DNA from: Lachnospiraceae bacterium
GTDB taxonomy: Bacteria > Bacillota > Clostridia > Lachnospirales > Lachnospiraceae
Direction: 5' to 3'
Length of the DNA stretch: 64,000 bases
Assembly (NCBI GenBank): GCA_018384375.1
Contig: JAHAYJ010000006.1
Span: forward strand, 1-64,000
In this document: in pieces, positions 35,143 to 43,245 of the stretch
Position numbering within the stretch: position 1 is the first letter of the stretch
How the letters are laid out: each line of letters starts with the position of its first letter
Position numbers and translations under genes: made by a program
Notes under the pieces: model-generated
Seen by the model: the letters and a program-made list of their open reading frames with translations, nothing else
Databases searched by the model: none
Told to the model about the DNA's origin: nothing

Positions 35143-36714
35143 GTGGAATTAATCAAACGAAATATACATATGGATTGTCTGAGGTGCAGGGCATCAACCC
35201 AGATGACGCTGGAGGATGATGTTATTATTTCTGATTCCAGACCGGATGCCGCTAAGCTGATTATGGATAGAGGAAATGTAAGTATTGATGAGGTAAAGGT
35301 GACAGATGACCATGTCAATGTAAAGGGGAAGATGCATTTTCACGTTCTCTATCTGGCAGAAAAGGGAAGCGGAACGCAGGATGGGAGCAATGTGGATCAA
35401 ATGCAGGGAAGCCTCCCCTTTGAGGAAATGATCTTTATGGAAGGTGTCAGGGGCGGAGATCCGGTTACGACAGAGTGGGAAATTGAAGATCTCAGCATCA
35501 GTCTGATCAATTCCAGGAAGCTCAGTGTGCAGTCCCTGATCAGCCTGCAGCTTAGCTGTGAGGATATTTGTGACGAGGAGACGGCAGTGGATCTTTACAG
35601 TCAGGAACCGGTCGAATTCAGAAAAAAGCCTCTGGATGTGGCGACTATGGCAGTGCGGAAAAAGGATATTTTCAGAATTAAGGAGGAAATAGAAATTCCG
35701 GGGAGCTTTCCCAATATCCTTTCCATGATCTGGTCGGAAATAGTGCCGGGGGCGGTGGAATTCAAGGTGCTGGAGGATAAAATCACATTGCAGGGAGAAT
35801 TGCGGGCGTTCTTCCTTTACCGAGGAGAGGGGGACGAGGAGGAGATCTGCCATTATGAGACCACATTTCCGTTTGCCGGGAGCCTGGATTGTCCCGGCTG
35901 CAGAGAGGGAATGATTCCGGAGATCCGTTATCGGGCAGAGGATCGTGAGGTGGAGATCCGCCCTGATTTTGACGGAGAGGAGAGAGTAATCACCTTCGAA
36001 CAATGCCTGGATCTTGACATCTGTATTTATGAGGAGGACAGCATTGATATTCTTGCGGATGTATATGGCGTTGTGAAGGAAGTATCTGTCCTTGACAGAA
36101 ATGCACAGTTTAGAAGACTCCTTTCACGCAGCAGCGGCAAGACAAAGCTTTCCGGACATTTTAAGGCACAGGAGGAGAATCTTACTCTTCATAAGATCCT
36201 GCACACGGCAACCAATCTGCAGATCGCAGAGAAAAATATTGTGGAGAACGGAATCGAGATTGTGGGAGCTCTGAACCTTCAGATCTTTTGTGAATGTGGC
36301 AGTGAAGCCGGCAGCTATAGTGTGATCAGAGGAAGCATTCCTTTTCAGTATGTTTTGGAGGCAGAAGGGATAAGCGAAAATTGTATTTTCCCGGTGGGCG
36401 TATTCATAGATCAGATCACACCGGCGATTATTGACGGGGAAGAAGTGGATGTGAAATGCGTTCTGTACTTCCGTTCCAATATTTATGAGAAGTGGCAGGA
36501 AAAAATCGTGGAGGAGATCATTGTGTCCGAACCGGATGCGGAAAAAATGGCATCACTTCCGGGAATTGCAGTCTATATGGTAAAAGCGGGAGACAGCTTA
36601 TGGGATATCGGTAAGCGCTATTATGTGCCGGTATCAGCGATCCGTCAGACCAATAACCTGTCCTCGGATGAAATCAAGGCCGGCGATAAGCTGCTGATTG
36701 TGAAGGGCTGGTAA
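35143..36714 (+). CDS. sipL: SipL-like spore protein with DUF3794 (SPOCS) and LysM domains
   Basis: A 523-residue protein starting at GTG 35143, seven bases after GGGAGG. It contains repeated DUF3794/SPOCS-type segments (for example DDVIISDSRPDAAKLI near residue 25, then regions around 160-270 and 320-460) and a C-terminal LysM (about 476-520, YMVKAGDSLWDIGKRYYVP). C. difficile SipL has the same layout and binds the coat-basement ATPase SpoIVA through its LysM. The sigma-E-like promoter upstream agrees. The ortholog name is a family assignment. Confidence 0.85.
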   Translation: MELIKRNIHMDCLRCRASTQMTLEDDVIISDSRPDAAKLIMDRGNVSIDEVKVTDDHVNVKGKMHFHVLYLAEKGSGTQDGSNVDQMQGSLPFEEMIFMEGVRGGDPVTTEWEIEDLSISLINSRKLSVQSLISLQLSCEDICDEETAVDLYSQEPVEFRKKPLDVATMAVRKKDIFRIKEEIEIPGSFPNILSMIWSEIVPGAVEFKVLEDKITLQGELRAFFLYRGEGDEEEICHYETTFPFAGSLDCPGCREGMIPEIRYRAEDREVEIRPDFDGEERVITFEQCLDLDICIYEEDSIDILADVYGVVKEVSVLDRNAQFRRLLSRSSGKTKLSGHFKAQEENLTLHKILHTATNLQIAEKNIVENGIEIVGALNLQIFCECGSEAGSYSVIRGSIPFQYVLEAEGISENCIFPVGVFIDQITPAIIDGEEVDVKCVLYFRSNIYEKWQEKIVEEIIVSEPDAEKMASLPGIAVYMVKAGDSLWDIGKRYYVPVSAIRQTNNLSSDEIKAGDKLLIVKGW

Positions 36715-36753
36715 GCACAGAAGATTTATAGCAGATATAGGATGAAATGGAAA

Positions 36754-36794
36754 AGGAGCCTCACACAGATTACTTTGTGTGAGGCTCCTATTTC
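36754..36794. terminator. Bidirectional terminator after sipL
   Basis: AGGAGCCTCACACA (36754-36767) pairs perfectly with TGTGTGAGGCTCCT (36776-36789); the 5' flank is A-rich and the 3' flank is ATTTCT. It separates two convergent genes. Confidence 0.85.
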
Positions 36795-36815
36795 TGATTT
36801 GACAAAGGTTAATTT

Positions 36816-37427
36816 TTAGGCTTCCGTCCTGATTCCGGCAGCCTCTGCCATATCATCAAAGCCCTTCATAACGGCATCGTAGGTCTTCTGGGAAATTTCG
36901 GGAAGTTCACCGCCCCAGGTTTTTTCTGCCTGTTTAAAGCCCTTTTCAAATGCGGCACGCATTTCCTCAATCTTATCGGGATCTCCGCCTGTCAATGCTG
37001 TGGCAAAGTCCAAGATACGCTGAGAGGTCTGGGAAACACCCCAGTAACCATCCTCTGCGATATCAGCCTGTGCCTGCGCTTTGGTCGCAGGATCCACAGT
37101 GAAATCACCGCTGGATAAAATGCTCCAGATGTCGTTTGCGTTGTTGTAGGTTTTTCCCTGCCCTAAAAGCAGCTTTTCTACCAGGCTCTTGAACTGTGCG
37201 ACTCTGGCATCTGAATCGGCTTTCAGCTTGGCGATCATGTTGGTATCTGGTGTATATTTTTTGGCAGAAGCAGCCTTGGCTTCTTCCGAAGGTTCATAGA
37301 TTACACCGGTATCAGCAGCCGCGGCCTGGCCTGCTGTTTTTGTTTCATTCTTGACTTCCGTGCTCTTCGATGGTACAGAATAGGTACTGTAAGCATCCGT
37401 TGCACCTGTAACTCCGTTTACGCTCAT
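36816..37427 (-). CDS. Conserved hypothetical protein
   Basis: A 203-residue soluble protein without signal peptide. A Ser/Thr/Ala-rich, probably disordered start (about 1-55) precedes a helical domain with GYWGVSQTSQRILDFATAL and GGDPDKIEEMRAAFEKGF, ending TYDAVMKGFDDMAEAAG. I recognise this as a recurrent conserved domain in many bacteria but cannot name a function. The ATG at 37427 follows GGAGGGTAAACT on the minus strand. It is monocistronic, faces the sipL terminator, and its promoter region is shared with divergent ispE. Confidence 0.75.
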   Translation of the reverse strand: MSVNGVTGATDAYSTYSVPSKSTEVKNETKTAGQAAAADTGVIYEPSEEAKAASAKKYTPDTNMIAKLKADSDARVAQFKSLVEKLLLGQGKTYNNANDIWSILSSGDFTVDPATKAQAQADIAEDGYWGVSQTSQRILDFATALTGGDPDKIEEMRAAFEKGFKQAEKTWGGELPEISQKTYDAVMKGFDDMAEAAGIRTEA

Positions 37428-37513
37428 AGTTTACCCTCCTTGGCATAGCTTGTTTCTAATTACATTAATATTATCGGCATGACGGACAGAAAAGATTAGG
37501 GTACAGAAGCAAT

Positions 37514-37542
37514 TTGACAATAGATATAGGATTGTATATAAT
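37514..37542 (+). promoter_or_regulatory. Consensus sigma-A promoter of ispE-gntR
   Basis: A perfect TTGACA (37514-37519), a 17-bp spacer and a perfect TATAAT (37537-37542). The start point should be near 37549, leaving a leader of about 48 nt. A promoter this strong usually needs a repressor. Confidence 0.85.
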
Positions 37543-37572
37543 TAAGTACAATCTTGGTGTATAATGTATACA
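37530..37572. promoter_or_regulatory. Candidate operator sites for the GntR-family regulator
   Basis: GATTGTA (37530-37536) and TACAATC (37547-37553) form an inverted repeat bracketing the -10 box, and a second palindrome TGTATACA lies at 37565-37572. FadR/FCD-type GntR proteins commonly bind TTGTATACAA-like sites, and such a regulator is encoded two genes downstream in the same operon. Confidence 0.45.
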
Positions 37573-37596
37573 AAAAGCAACAGGGGTACAAAGGGT

Positions 37597-38481
37597 ATGG
37601 AAAAAGTAGTTAGGAAAGCATATGCAAAGATCAATCTTGGACTGGATGTTCTGCGGAGACGGCCGGATGGTTACCATGAAGTGAAAATGATCATGCAGAC
37701 TGTGGATATCTGGGATCAGCTTACTTTTTTGAGGAGCAGTAAGCCTGGTATTACGCTCAGAATCGCGGGGGCAGAGCTGCCGGCCGGGAAGGATAACCTG
37801 ATTGTCAGGGCAGCAGAGCTTGTTATGGCGGAAAGGAACCTTGGTGAAGGGGTGGAAATAGAACTTGAAAAGAGAATTCCCATTGCAGCCGGGATGGCGG
37901 GGGGAAGTACAGATGCTGCCGCCGTATTTCATGGCCTGAATGAATTGTTTGGACTGGGAATGAGTCCTGACAGGATGAAGGAGCTGGGGGTTAAGATCGG
38001 TGCTGATGTACCCTATTGTATCATGGGTGGCACAGCCCTTTCAGAGGGAATCGGGGAAAAGTTAACAGAGCTTCCGCCGCCGCCGGAGTGCATCTTGGTA
38101 GTGGCAAAACCGGACATCAATGTATCCACGAAATATGTGTATGAAAATCTTCATGCTGATCAGCTGACGGAGCATCCGGACATTGACGGAATGATTCAGG
38201 CGATCAGGGACGGGAGTCTTTCAGGAATCACACAACGGATGGCAAATGTGCTGGAAACTGTGACTGTGAAGGCATATCCGGTCATCCATCGGATCAAGAC
38301 GGTGATGAAAGAAACCGGGGCGGAAAACGCATTGATGAGTGGCAGCGGACCTACGGTTTTTGGTATTTTTACAGATGAGCGAAAGGCCCGGGATACAGCC
38401 TGCCGGATCGAGGAGGAGGGGCTGGCCATACAGGTCTTTGTAACGGGATTTTACAATGAGAAGAAGGAAAGGAGGGCATGA
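37597..38481 (+). CDS. ispE: 4-diphosphocytidyl-2-C-methyl-D-erythritol kinase
   Basis: A GHMP kinase of 294 residues in the MEP isoprenoid pathway. It shows AYAKINLGLDVL, the ATP loop PIAAGMAGGSTDAAAVFHGL and the C-terminal GSGPTVFGIF. The start is the ATG at 37597, nine bases after AGGGGTA; an in-frame ATG at 37564 lies within the candidate operator and is less likely. The stop is immediately followed by the GntR gene, the usual ispE neighbour in this group. Confidence 0.95.
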   Translation: MEKVVRKAYAKINLGLDVLRRRPDGYHEVKMIMQTVDIWDQLTFLRSSKPGITLRIAGAELPAGKDNLIVRAAELVMAERNLGEGVEIELEKRIPIAAGMAGGSTDAAAVFHGLNELFGLGMSPDRMKELGVKIGADVPYCIMGGTALSEGIGEKLTELPPPPECILVVAKPDINVSTKYVYENLHADQLTEHPDIDGMIQAIRDGSLSGITQRMANVLETVTVKAYPVIHRIKTVMKETGAENALMSGSGPTVFGIFTDERKARDTACRIEEEGLAIQVFVTGFYNEKKERRA

Positions 38482-38483
38482 GG

Positions 38484-39182
38484 ATGGACGAACAGTTGCA
38501 GATTGATATGGACGAGTTTCTGCCGCTTCGGGATGTGGTATTTAATACGCTCAGAAGGGCAATTCTGACAGGACAATTGAAACCGGGGGAACGGCTGATG
38601 GAAGTACATCTGGCAAATAAGCTCGGTGTGAGCAGGACGCCGATCCGTGAAGCAATCCGTAAACTGGAACTGGAAGGGCTGGTCATCATGATCCCAAGAC
38701 GCGGCGCTGAGGTGGCACGGATCACCGAAAAGAGTCTGAAGGACGTACTGGAGGTGCGGCGGGCTCTGGATGCCCTCAGTGTGGAGCTGGCCTGTGACAG
38801 AATTACGGAGGAGGATATGAAGCGCCTGTTACAAGCTTGTCAGGACTTTGAAAAGGCAGCAAAAGGAAAGGATGCATCTGTGATTGCCAAGGCAGATGTA
38901 GCGCTTCATGATATTATTGTGGAGGCAACAGGAAATCAGAGGCTTGCGCAGCTGGTCAACAATCTGTCGGAGCAGATGTACCGTTACCGGTTTGTGTATA
39001 TCAAAGAGGAGAGCAAGCATGACATGCTGGTGGCTGAACATCGGGAAATCTATGAGAGCATCGCCAGCAGAGACAAGGAGCGCGCTGCCAGAGCGGCAAA
39101 GCTACATATTGACAACCAGGAAAAATCTATTATCCGTCAGATCCGGCTGGAGAACGAAAGCCGTTTGAATAAACAGCCTTAA
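38484..39182 (+). CDS. GntR-family transcriptional regulator, FadR/FCD subgroup
   Basis: About 232 residues. An N-terminal winged helix (about 15-80: LRRAILTGQLKPGERL, then LGVSRTPIREAIRKLELEGL) is joined to an all-helical FCD ligand-binding domain with LEVRRALDALSVELA and the histidine pair of DVALHDIIVEA and VAEHREIYESI, usual metal ligands. The ATG at 38484 is eight bases after GGAGG; an ATG at 38478 is too close to it. It is cotranscribed with ispE and may control its own promoter. The effector is unknown. Confidence 0.9.
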   Translation: MDEQLQIDMDEFLPLRDVVFNTLRRAILTGQLKPGERLMEVHLANKLGVSRTPIREAIRKLELEGLVIMIPRRGAEVARITEKSLKDVLEVRRALDALSVELACDRITEEDMKRLLQACQDFEKAAKGKDASVIAKADVALHDIIVEATGNQRLAQLVNNLSEQMYRYRFVYIKEESKHDMLVAEHREIYESIASRDKERAARAAKLHIDNQEKSIIRQIRLENESRLNKQP

Positions 39183-39231
39183 AGGGGCAACACTCTTATT
39201 AAAGCGAAAATGCGTGAGAATAGGAGTGGAC

Positions 39232-39588
39232 ATGAAAAGGTTTTATGAGACAGCGGTTATTCTGATCGGCACTCTGGGCTGGTGGAGCTATGTATATCCG
39301 GAACTCTCCCAGACACAGCAGGCGTATGTGCAGGAGGCTGAGTCAGGTATACAGGAGGCAGGGACGGGCGCACAGGAGACAGGGACAGGTACGCGGAAGG
39401 CAGAGATGTGTAAAAAGAAGCCGAGGAAAAGTGTGCAGGAGACTGTTACCGGTGACGCAGGAATTCTGGAAAGACTGGGCGGAGAAGGAATCAGAGTCGG
39501 AGAGATTCGTATAAAAAGCAGGATCGCCGAATATGTATATCAGGTGAAGGAAGAACCATTGGAAAAGGGAGCAGAAGATGATCGATAA
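39232..39588 (+). CDS. Small single-pass membrane or secreted protein with QEAGTG repeats
   Basis: About 118 residues. One hydrophobic segment near the start (VILIGTLGWWSYVY) is followed by an imperfect repeat of QEAESGI, QEAGTGA and QETGTGT, a basic patch (KKKPRKS) and a short helical end. The ATG at 39232 follows AGGAGTGGAC; the frame opens at a GTG at 39214. It overlaps murI by 11 bp and is therefore translationally coupled to it. I do not recognise the family. Confidence 0.6.
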   Translation: MKRFYETAVILIGTLGWWSYVYPELSQTQQAYVQEAESGIQEAGTGAQETGTGTRKAEMCKKKPRKSVQETVTGDAGILERLGGEGIRVGEIRIKSRIAEYVYQVKEEPLEKGAEDDR

Positions 39589-40399
39589 AAATGCGCCGAT
39601 TGGCGTTTTTGACTCCGGGGTTGGAGGTCTGACGGTGGCCAGAGAAATCATGCGTCAGATACCAAACGAGAGAATTGTATATTTTGGGGATACGGCAAGA
39701 GTTCCCTATGGAAGCAAATCGAAGGAAACCGTAACCAGGTTTTCCAGGCAGATCGTCCGCTTTTTGCAGACGCAGAAGGTGAAGGCGATTGTGATTGCCT
39801 GCAATACGGCAAGTGCGTATGCCCTGGAAGAAATTGAGGCGGAGCTGGACATTCCGATTATCGGTGTTATCAAGCCGGGGGCAAAGGTGGCGGCACAGAC
39901 CACATTAAACGGAAAAATTGGTGTGATTGCAACCGAGGGCACTATCGGAAGTCATATTTATTCAAGATACATAAAAGAGATCAATCCCAAAGCTGAAGTG
40001 ATCGGAAAGGCATGTCCCCTTTTTGTACCGCTGGTGGAGGAGGGACTGTGGCAGGATCCTGTCACGGATGAGATTGCCAAGCGTTATTTGACAGAGCTGA
40101 TTGATATCGGGATTGATACGCTGATCCTGGGGTGCACTCATTATCCGCTGATAAGATCCACAGTAGGAAAAACAATGGGAGAGGGCGTGACTCTTGTAAA
40201 TCCTGCCTATGAGACGGCCAGAGAGCTGAAGGAGCTATTGACGGAGAAGGAAATGCTGAACGAGGAGGAGGCAAAGCTGGGAGATAACCGCTATTGCTTT
40301 TATGTAAGTGACGGTGCGGAGAAGTTTAAGCGTTTTGCCAATTCCATTATTAAGTACGGCATTTTATCAGCCAGAATTATCAACATAGAGGAGTATTAA
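39578..40399 (+). CDS. murI: Glutamate racemase
   Basis: A 273-residue cofactor-independent racemase making D-glutamate for peptidoglycan. Both catalytic cysteines are visible, in IACNTASAYAL and LGCTHYPLI, with the substrate loop VFDSGVGGLTV and the YFGDTARVPYGSK segment. The ATG at 39578 follows AAAGGGAGCAG and overlaps the preceding small gene by 11 bp. The stop shares a base with the next gene (TAATG). Confidence 0.96.
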   Translation: MIDKNAPIGVFDSGVGGLTVAREIMRQIPNERIVYFGDTARVPYGSKSKETVTRFSRQIVRFLQTQKVKAIVIACNTASAYALEEIEAELDIPIIGVIKPGAKVAAQTTLNGKIGVIATEGTIGSHIYSRYIKEINPKAEVIGKACPLFVPLVEEGLWQDPVTDEIAKRYLTELIDIGIDTLILGCTHYPLIRSTVGKTMGEGVTLVNPAYETARELKELLTEKEMLNEEEAKLGDNRYCFYVSDGAEKFKRFANSIIKYGILSARIINIEEY

Positions 40400-40842
40400 T
40401 GACTAAAGATATTTTTTTGTCCCTGAAGGGGCTTCAGATTGAAAACAGTGAACAGGCGCAGGAACTGGAAACCATCACACCTGCAGATTATTATTTAAGA
40501 AACGGCAGCCATTACGTGATTTACGATGAAGTCACGGAGGGCTTTGAGGAAAATACCAGGAATATGATCAAATTTAACGATTCCTGTGTAGAGGTTTCCA
40601 AAAAAGGACTTGTGAATGTTCACATGGTTTTTGAAGAGAACAAAAAGAATATGACCAGCTATATGACACCTTATGGAAATATTCTGATCGGAATTGATAC
40701 GGGCTCCATCTTTGTGGAGGAGGAAGAAAAGAGAATTCATGTGGAGGTTGCCTATACGCTGGAGGCGAATTACCAATATCTGGCAGACTGCAGGATTGAA
40801 ATGAATATAAAGCCTAGACAGGAAGGAATGGATTTGTTATAA
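40399..40842 (+). CDS. DUF1934 family protein (calycin-like beta-barrel)
   Basis: A 147-residue soluble protein with the alternating pattern of a small beta-barrel (YYLRNGSHYVIYDE, NMIKFNDSCVEVSKKG, TSYMTPYGNILIGIDTGSI). This matches DUF1934, a Firmicute family of calycin shape and unknown ligand often found near cell-wall or translation genes. It overlaps the murI stop by one base, so expression is coupled to glutamate racemase. Confidence 0.8.
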   Translation: MTKDIFLSLKGLQIENSEQAQELETITPADYYLRNGSHYVIYDEVTEGFEENTRNMIKFNDSCVEVSKKGLVNVHMVFEENKKNMTSYMTPYGNILIGIDTGSIFVEEEEKRIHVEVAYTLEANYQYLADCRIEMNIKPRQEGMDLL

Positions 40843-40933
40843 AATGCTTATTGCACTGCCTAGATGAAACTCAAAACGCAAAATGGAAGCTAAGTATAAG
40901 GAACAATTCGGAAGCGGGGTATCAAAAATCAAT

Positions 40934-41023
40934 CCACGCGTGAAAAATAAAACCCTTAGACTTTACCTGTTCGAAGCGAAGCAAGTTTAAAGTCTAAGGG
41001 TTGTTTTTATTTTTCATGCGTGG
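40934..41023. terminator. Very long bidirectional terminator palindrome
   Basis: Arms of about 32 bp: CCACGCGTGAAAAATAAAAC with CCTTAGACTTTA (40934-40965) pair with TTTAAAGTCTAAGGG continuing to TTTTTCATGCGTGG (40987-41023), with a 3-nt insertion and one mismatch. The stem contains A and U tracts for both directions. The loop holds TTCGAAGCGAAGC. It separates convergent genes. Confidence 0.88.
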
Positions 41024-41025
41024 AA

Positions 41026-41502
41026 CTACTTAACGGGCTTGGCTCCTGCTTTTTCCTGTGCCTTTTCCAATGCGCGTTTAAAGACACCCTTCTTCTTGGC
41101 AGGGGCAGCAACCGTTTTTCCGTGAAGCCCCTTCACATCAGTGATGTAAATACCGCTGACAACAGCCTTTACTTCCTTCTTTATGGGGACGGAATCAAAG
41201 ATCTTCTCATCACAGACAAGTGACATTACCTGAGGACCAACCTTTGCCTTTACGATGGGGAGTTTGGTGCCTCGCATCAGCTTGGGTGCCTGTTCAATGA
41301 CAGCCTGAGGAAGGCCGGATTCCTTCATCTTCATACGTTTCTTATCAATGATCAGCATGGAAACAGTCTGCTTCATGGCATCGAGCTGAGCCTGCTGTTC
41401 CGACTGGCGTTTCTGCGCCTTTTTTCCCAGAAAATATAAAACGACAACAATAATGATTAAAATTGCCAGAATGACTAATGAAACAATTAATCCAGTACTC
41501 AA
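41026..41502 (-). CDS. Conserved hypothetical single-pass membrane protein
   Basis: A 158-residue protein with an N-terminal hydrophobic helix (about 4-25), a charged coiled stretch (KKAQKRQSEQQAQLDAMKQ), a compact middle (LPIVKAKVGPQVMSLVCDEK, IFDSVPIKKEVKAVVSGIYI) and a basic Ala/Lys tail. I do not recognise a named family. The ATG at 41502 follows AAGGAGG on the minus strand. It has its own promoter divergent from cls, and ends at the long palindrome. Confidence 0.75.
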   Translation of the reverse strand: MSTGLIVSLVILAILIIIVVVLYFLGKKAQKRQSEQQAQLDAMKQTVSMLIIDKKRMKMKESGLPQAVIEQAPKLMRGTKLPIVKAKVGPQVMSLVCDEKIFDSVPIKKEVKAVVSGIYITDVKGLHGKTVAAPAKKKGVFKRALEKAQEKAGAKPVK

Positions 41503-41558
41503 AATAGACCTCCTTACGACAGCGCCCTAGTTTAATCAGAAAGCGCGGTGCAAAAGAT

Positions 41559-41587
41559 ATTTTAGCATTCTTCCCGTAAATAGGCAA
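41559..41587 (-). promoter_or_regulatory. Promoter of the hypothetical membrane protein gene
   Basis: On the minus strand, TTGCCT (41582-41587), a 17-bp spacer and TAAAAT (41559-41564) with a TG at the extended -10 position. Confidence 0.5.
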
Positions 41588-41596
41588 GAGGTTTCA

Positions 41597-41625
41597 TTGA
41601 ATTGAAAGGAGGATTGCGCTATAAT
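41597..41625 (+). promoter_or_regulatory. Promoter of the cardiolipin synthase gene
   Basis: TTGAAT (41597-41602), a 17-bp spacer and TATAAT (41620-41625), giving a leader of about 20 nt. Confidence 0.6.
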
Positions 41626-41651
41626 TTAGCGTAGAGAAAGGACGAAACGGC

Positions 41652-43124
41652 ATGGAGGCTTTTTTACAGGGCATACAGATTTTTTCAGACTTTATTTTCG
41701 GACACCTGGTTGTCATGAATCTGGTGTTTGCCATTGCCATTGTCTTTTTTCAACGTAGGGACCCTAAATCTGTCTGGGCATGGCTTCTGATCCTGTATTT
41801 TATTCCGGTTCTGGGCTTCATTTTTTATCTGTTGGTGGGAACCGACATGCACAAGAAAAAGATGTTCCGCACCAAGGAGATTGAGGATAAACTGAGCAAT
41901 GCCATCAGGCGGCAGGAGACACTTCTGCGCTGCCAGGAGTTACCGGATTCCTATGCGGATATGAAGGATTACGGCGATCTGGTACTCTATCACCTGCAGA
42001 CATCCGGTGCGATCCTTACCGAGGATAATGACGTGAGATTTATCGTGGACGGAAGGGAAAAATTCAGACTCCTTATGGAGGACATGAAGAAGGCCCGGAA
42101 ATCCATTCATATTCAGTACTATATCATCAAAGACGATGAAGTGTTTACCGCAATGAGGGAGATCCTTCTTGAGAAGGTCAGGGAGGGTGTTGAGGTGAGA
42201 ATCCTCTTTGATGGAATGGGAGGCAGATTTGTCAGGAAAAAGGTCTGGAGGGAACTGGAGGCACAGGGAATTGAGACCGCAGAATTTTTTCCACCCATTT
42301 TCGGAAAACTGAATTTGCGAATCAATTACAGAAATCACAGGAAAATTGTGGTCATTGACGGCAAAATAGGATATGTGGGTGGTTTCAACGTGGCAAGGGA
42401 GTATGTTGGACTGGATGAGAAGTTCGGTTACTGGCGGGACACGCATATGAGAATTACCGGCTCATCCGTCAGTGCTTTGCAGGCGAGGTTTATTCTTGAT
42501 TGGAATTTCGCGGCAAAGAAAAGGACGCTTCCCTTCGAAAAATATATGGAGGAGCCGGATATTCGTTCCGGAGCCCACTGTCCGATGCAGATCGTAACCA
42601 GTGGTCCGGACTCTCTGGTGCAGAGTATCCGGAATACCTATCTGCGCCTGATCCACAAAGCAAAGCATAGTATTTATATCCAGACTCCTTACTTTATTCC
42701 GGATGAAGCAATCATGTCGGCGCTGATGATTGCAGTGCGCTCCGGTGTAGAGGTCAATATCATGATTCCCTGCAAGCCGGATCATCCGTTTGTTTATTGG
42801 GCAACCTATTCCTATGTGGGAGAGCTGGCACTTCAGGGGGCTAATTGCTATACTTACAATAACGGTTTCCTTCATGCCAAGGGAATTGTGGTGGATGAGC
42901 TTGTGCTCAGTTATGGCACTGCCAATATGGATATCAGAAGCTTTTCCCTCAATTTTGAGGTAAATGCCATCATATATGACAGGGAGAAAGCAAGGGAGAT
43001 GACAGAGTACTTTAAGGAGGATCTGAAATATTCCAGACGGATCACCAGAGATGTGTATCAGGGAAGATCCCTGCTGATCAGATTTAAGGAACAGGTGAGC
43101 AGACTTCTGTCACCGGTTTTGTAG
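41652..43124 (+). CDS. cls: Cardiolipin synthase
   Basis: A 490-residue phospholipase D-type enzyme joining two phosphatidylglycerols. Two N-terminal helices (about 12-30 and 40-62, with RRDPKSVWAWLLILYFIPVLG between and within them) precede two HKD motifs: NHRKIVVIDGKIGYVGGFN and LHAKGIVVDELVLSYGTANMD. This is the standard bacterial ClsA layout and length. The ATG at 41652 follows AAAGGACGAAACGGC. No coupled neighbour. Confidence 0.95.
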   Translation: MEAFLQGIQIFSDFIFGHLVVMNLVFAIAIVFFQRRDPKSVWAWLLILYFIPVLGFIFYLLVGTDMHKKKMFRTKEIEDKLSNAIRRQETLLRCQELPDSYADMKDYGDLVLYHLQTSGAILTEDNDVRFIVDGREKFRLLMEDMKKARKSIHIQYYIIKDDEVFTAMREILLEKVREGVEVRILFDGMGGRFVRKKVWRELEAQGIETAEFFPPIFGKLNLRINYRNHRKIVVIDGKIGYVGGFNVAREYVGLDEKFGYWRDTHMRITGSSVSALQARFILDWNFAAKKRTLPFEKYMEEPDIRSGAHCPMQIVTSGPDSLVQSIRNTYLRLIHKAKHSIYIQTPYFIPDEAIMSALMIAVRSGVEVNIMIPCKPDHPFVYWATYSYVGELALQGANCYTYNNGFLHAKGIVVDELVLSYGTANMDIRSFSLNFEVNAIIYDREKAREMTEYFKEDLKYSRRITRDVYQGRSLLIRFKEQVSRLLSPVL

Positions 43125-43245
43125 GAATGATAAAAACTATGAAAAATTTATAAAAAATCGCATAAGTCTTTCGTTTATGTCCATTTTATGATATAAAAGA
43201 GAAGTGTGCTTTCGGGGAAAAAGGAAAAGGAGATCAGTAAATAGA

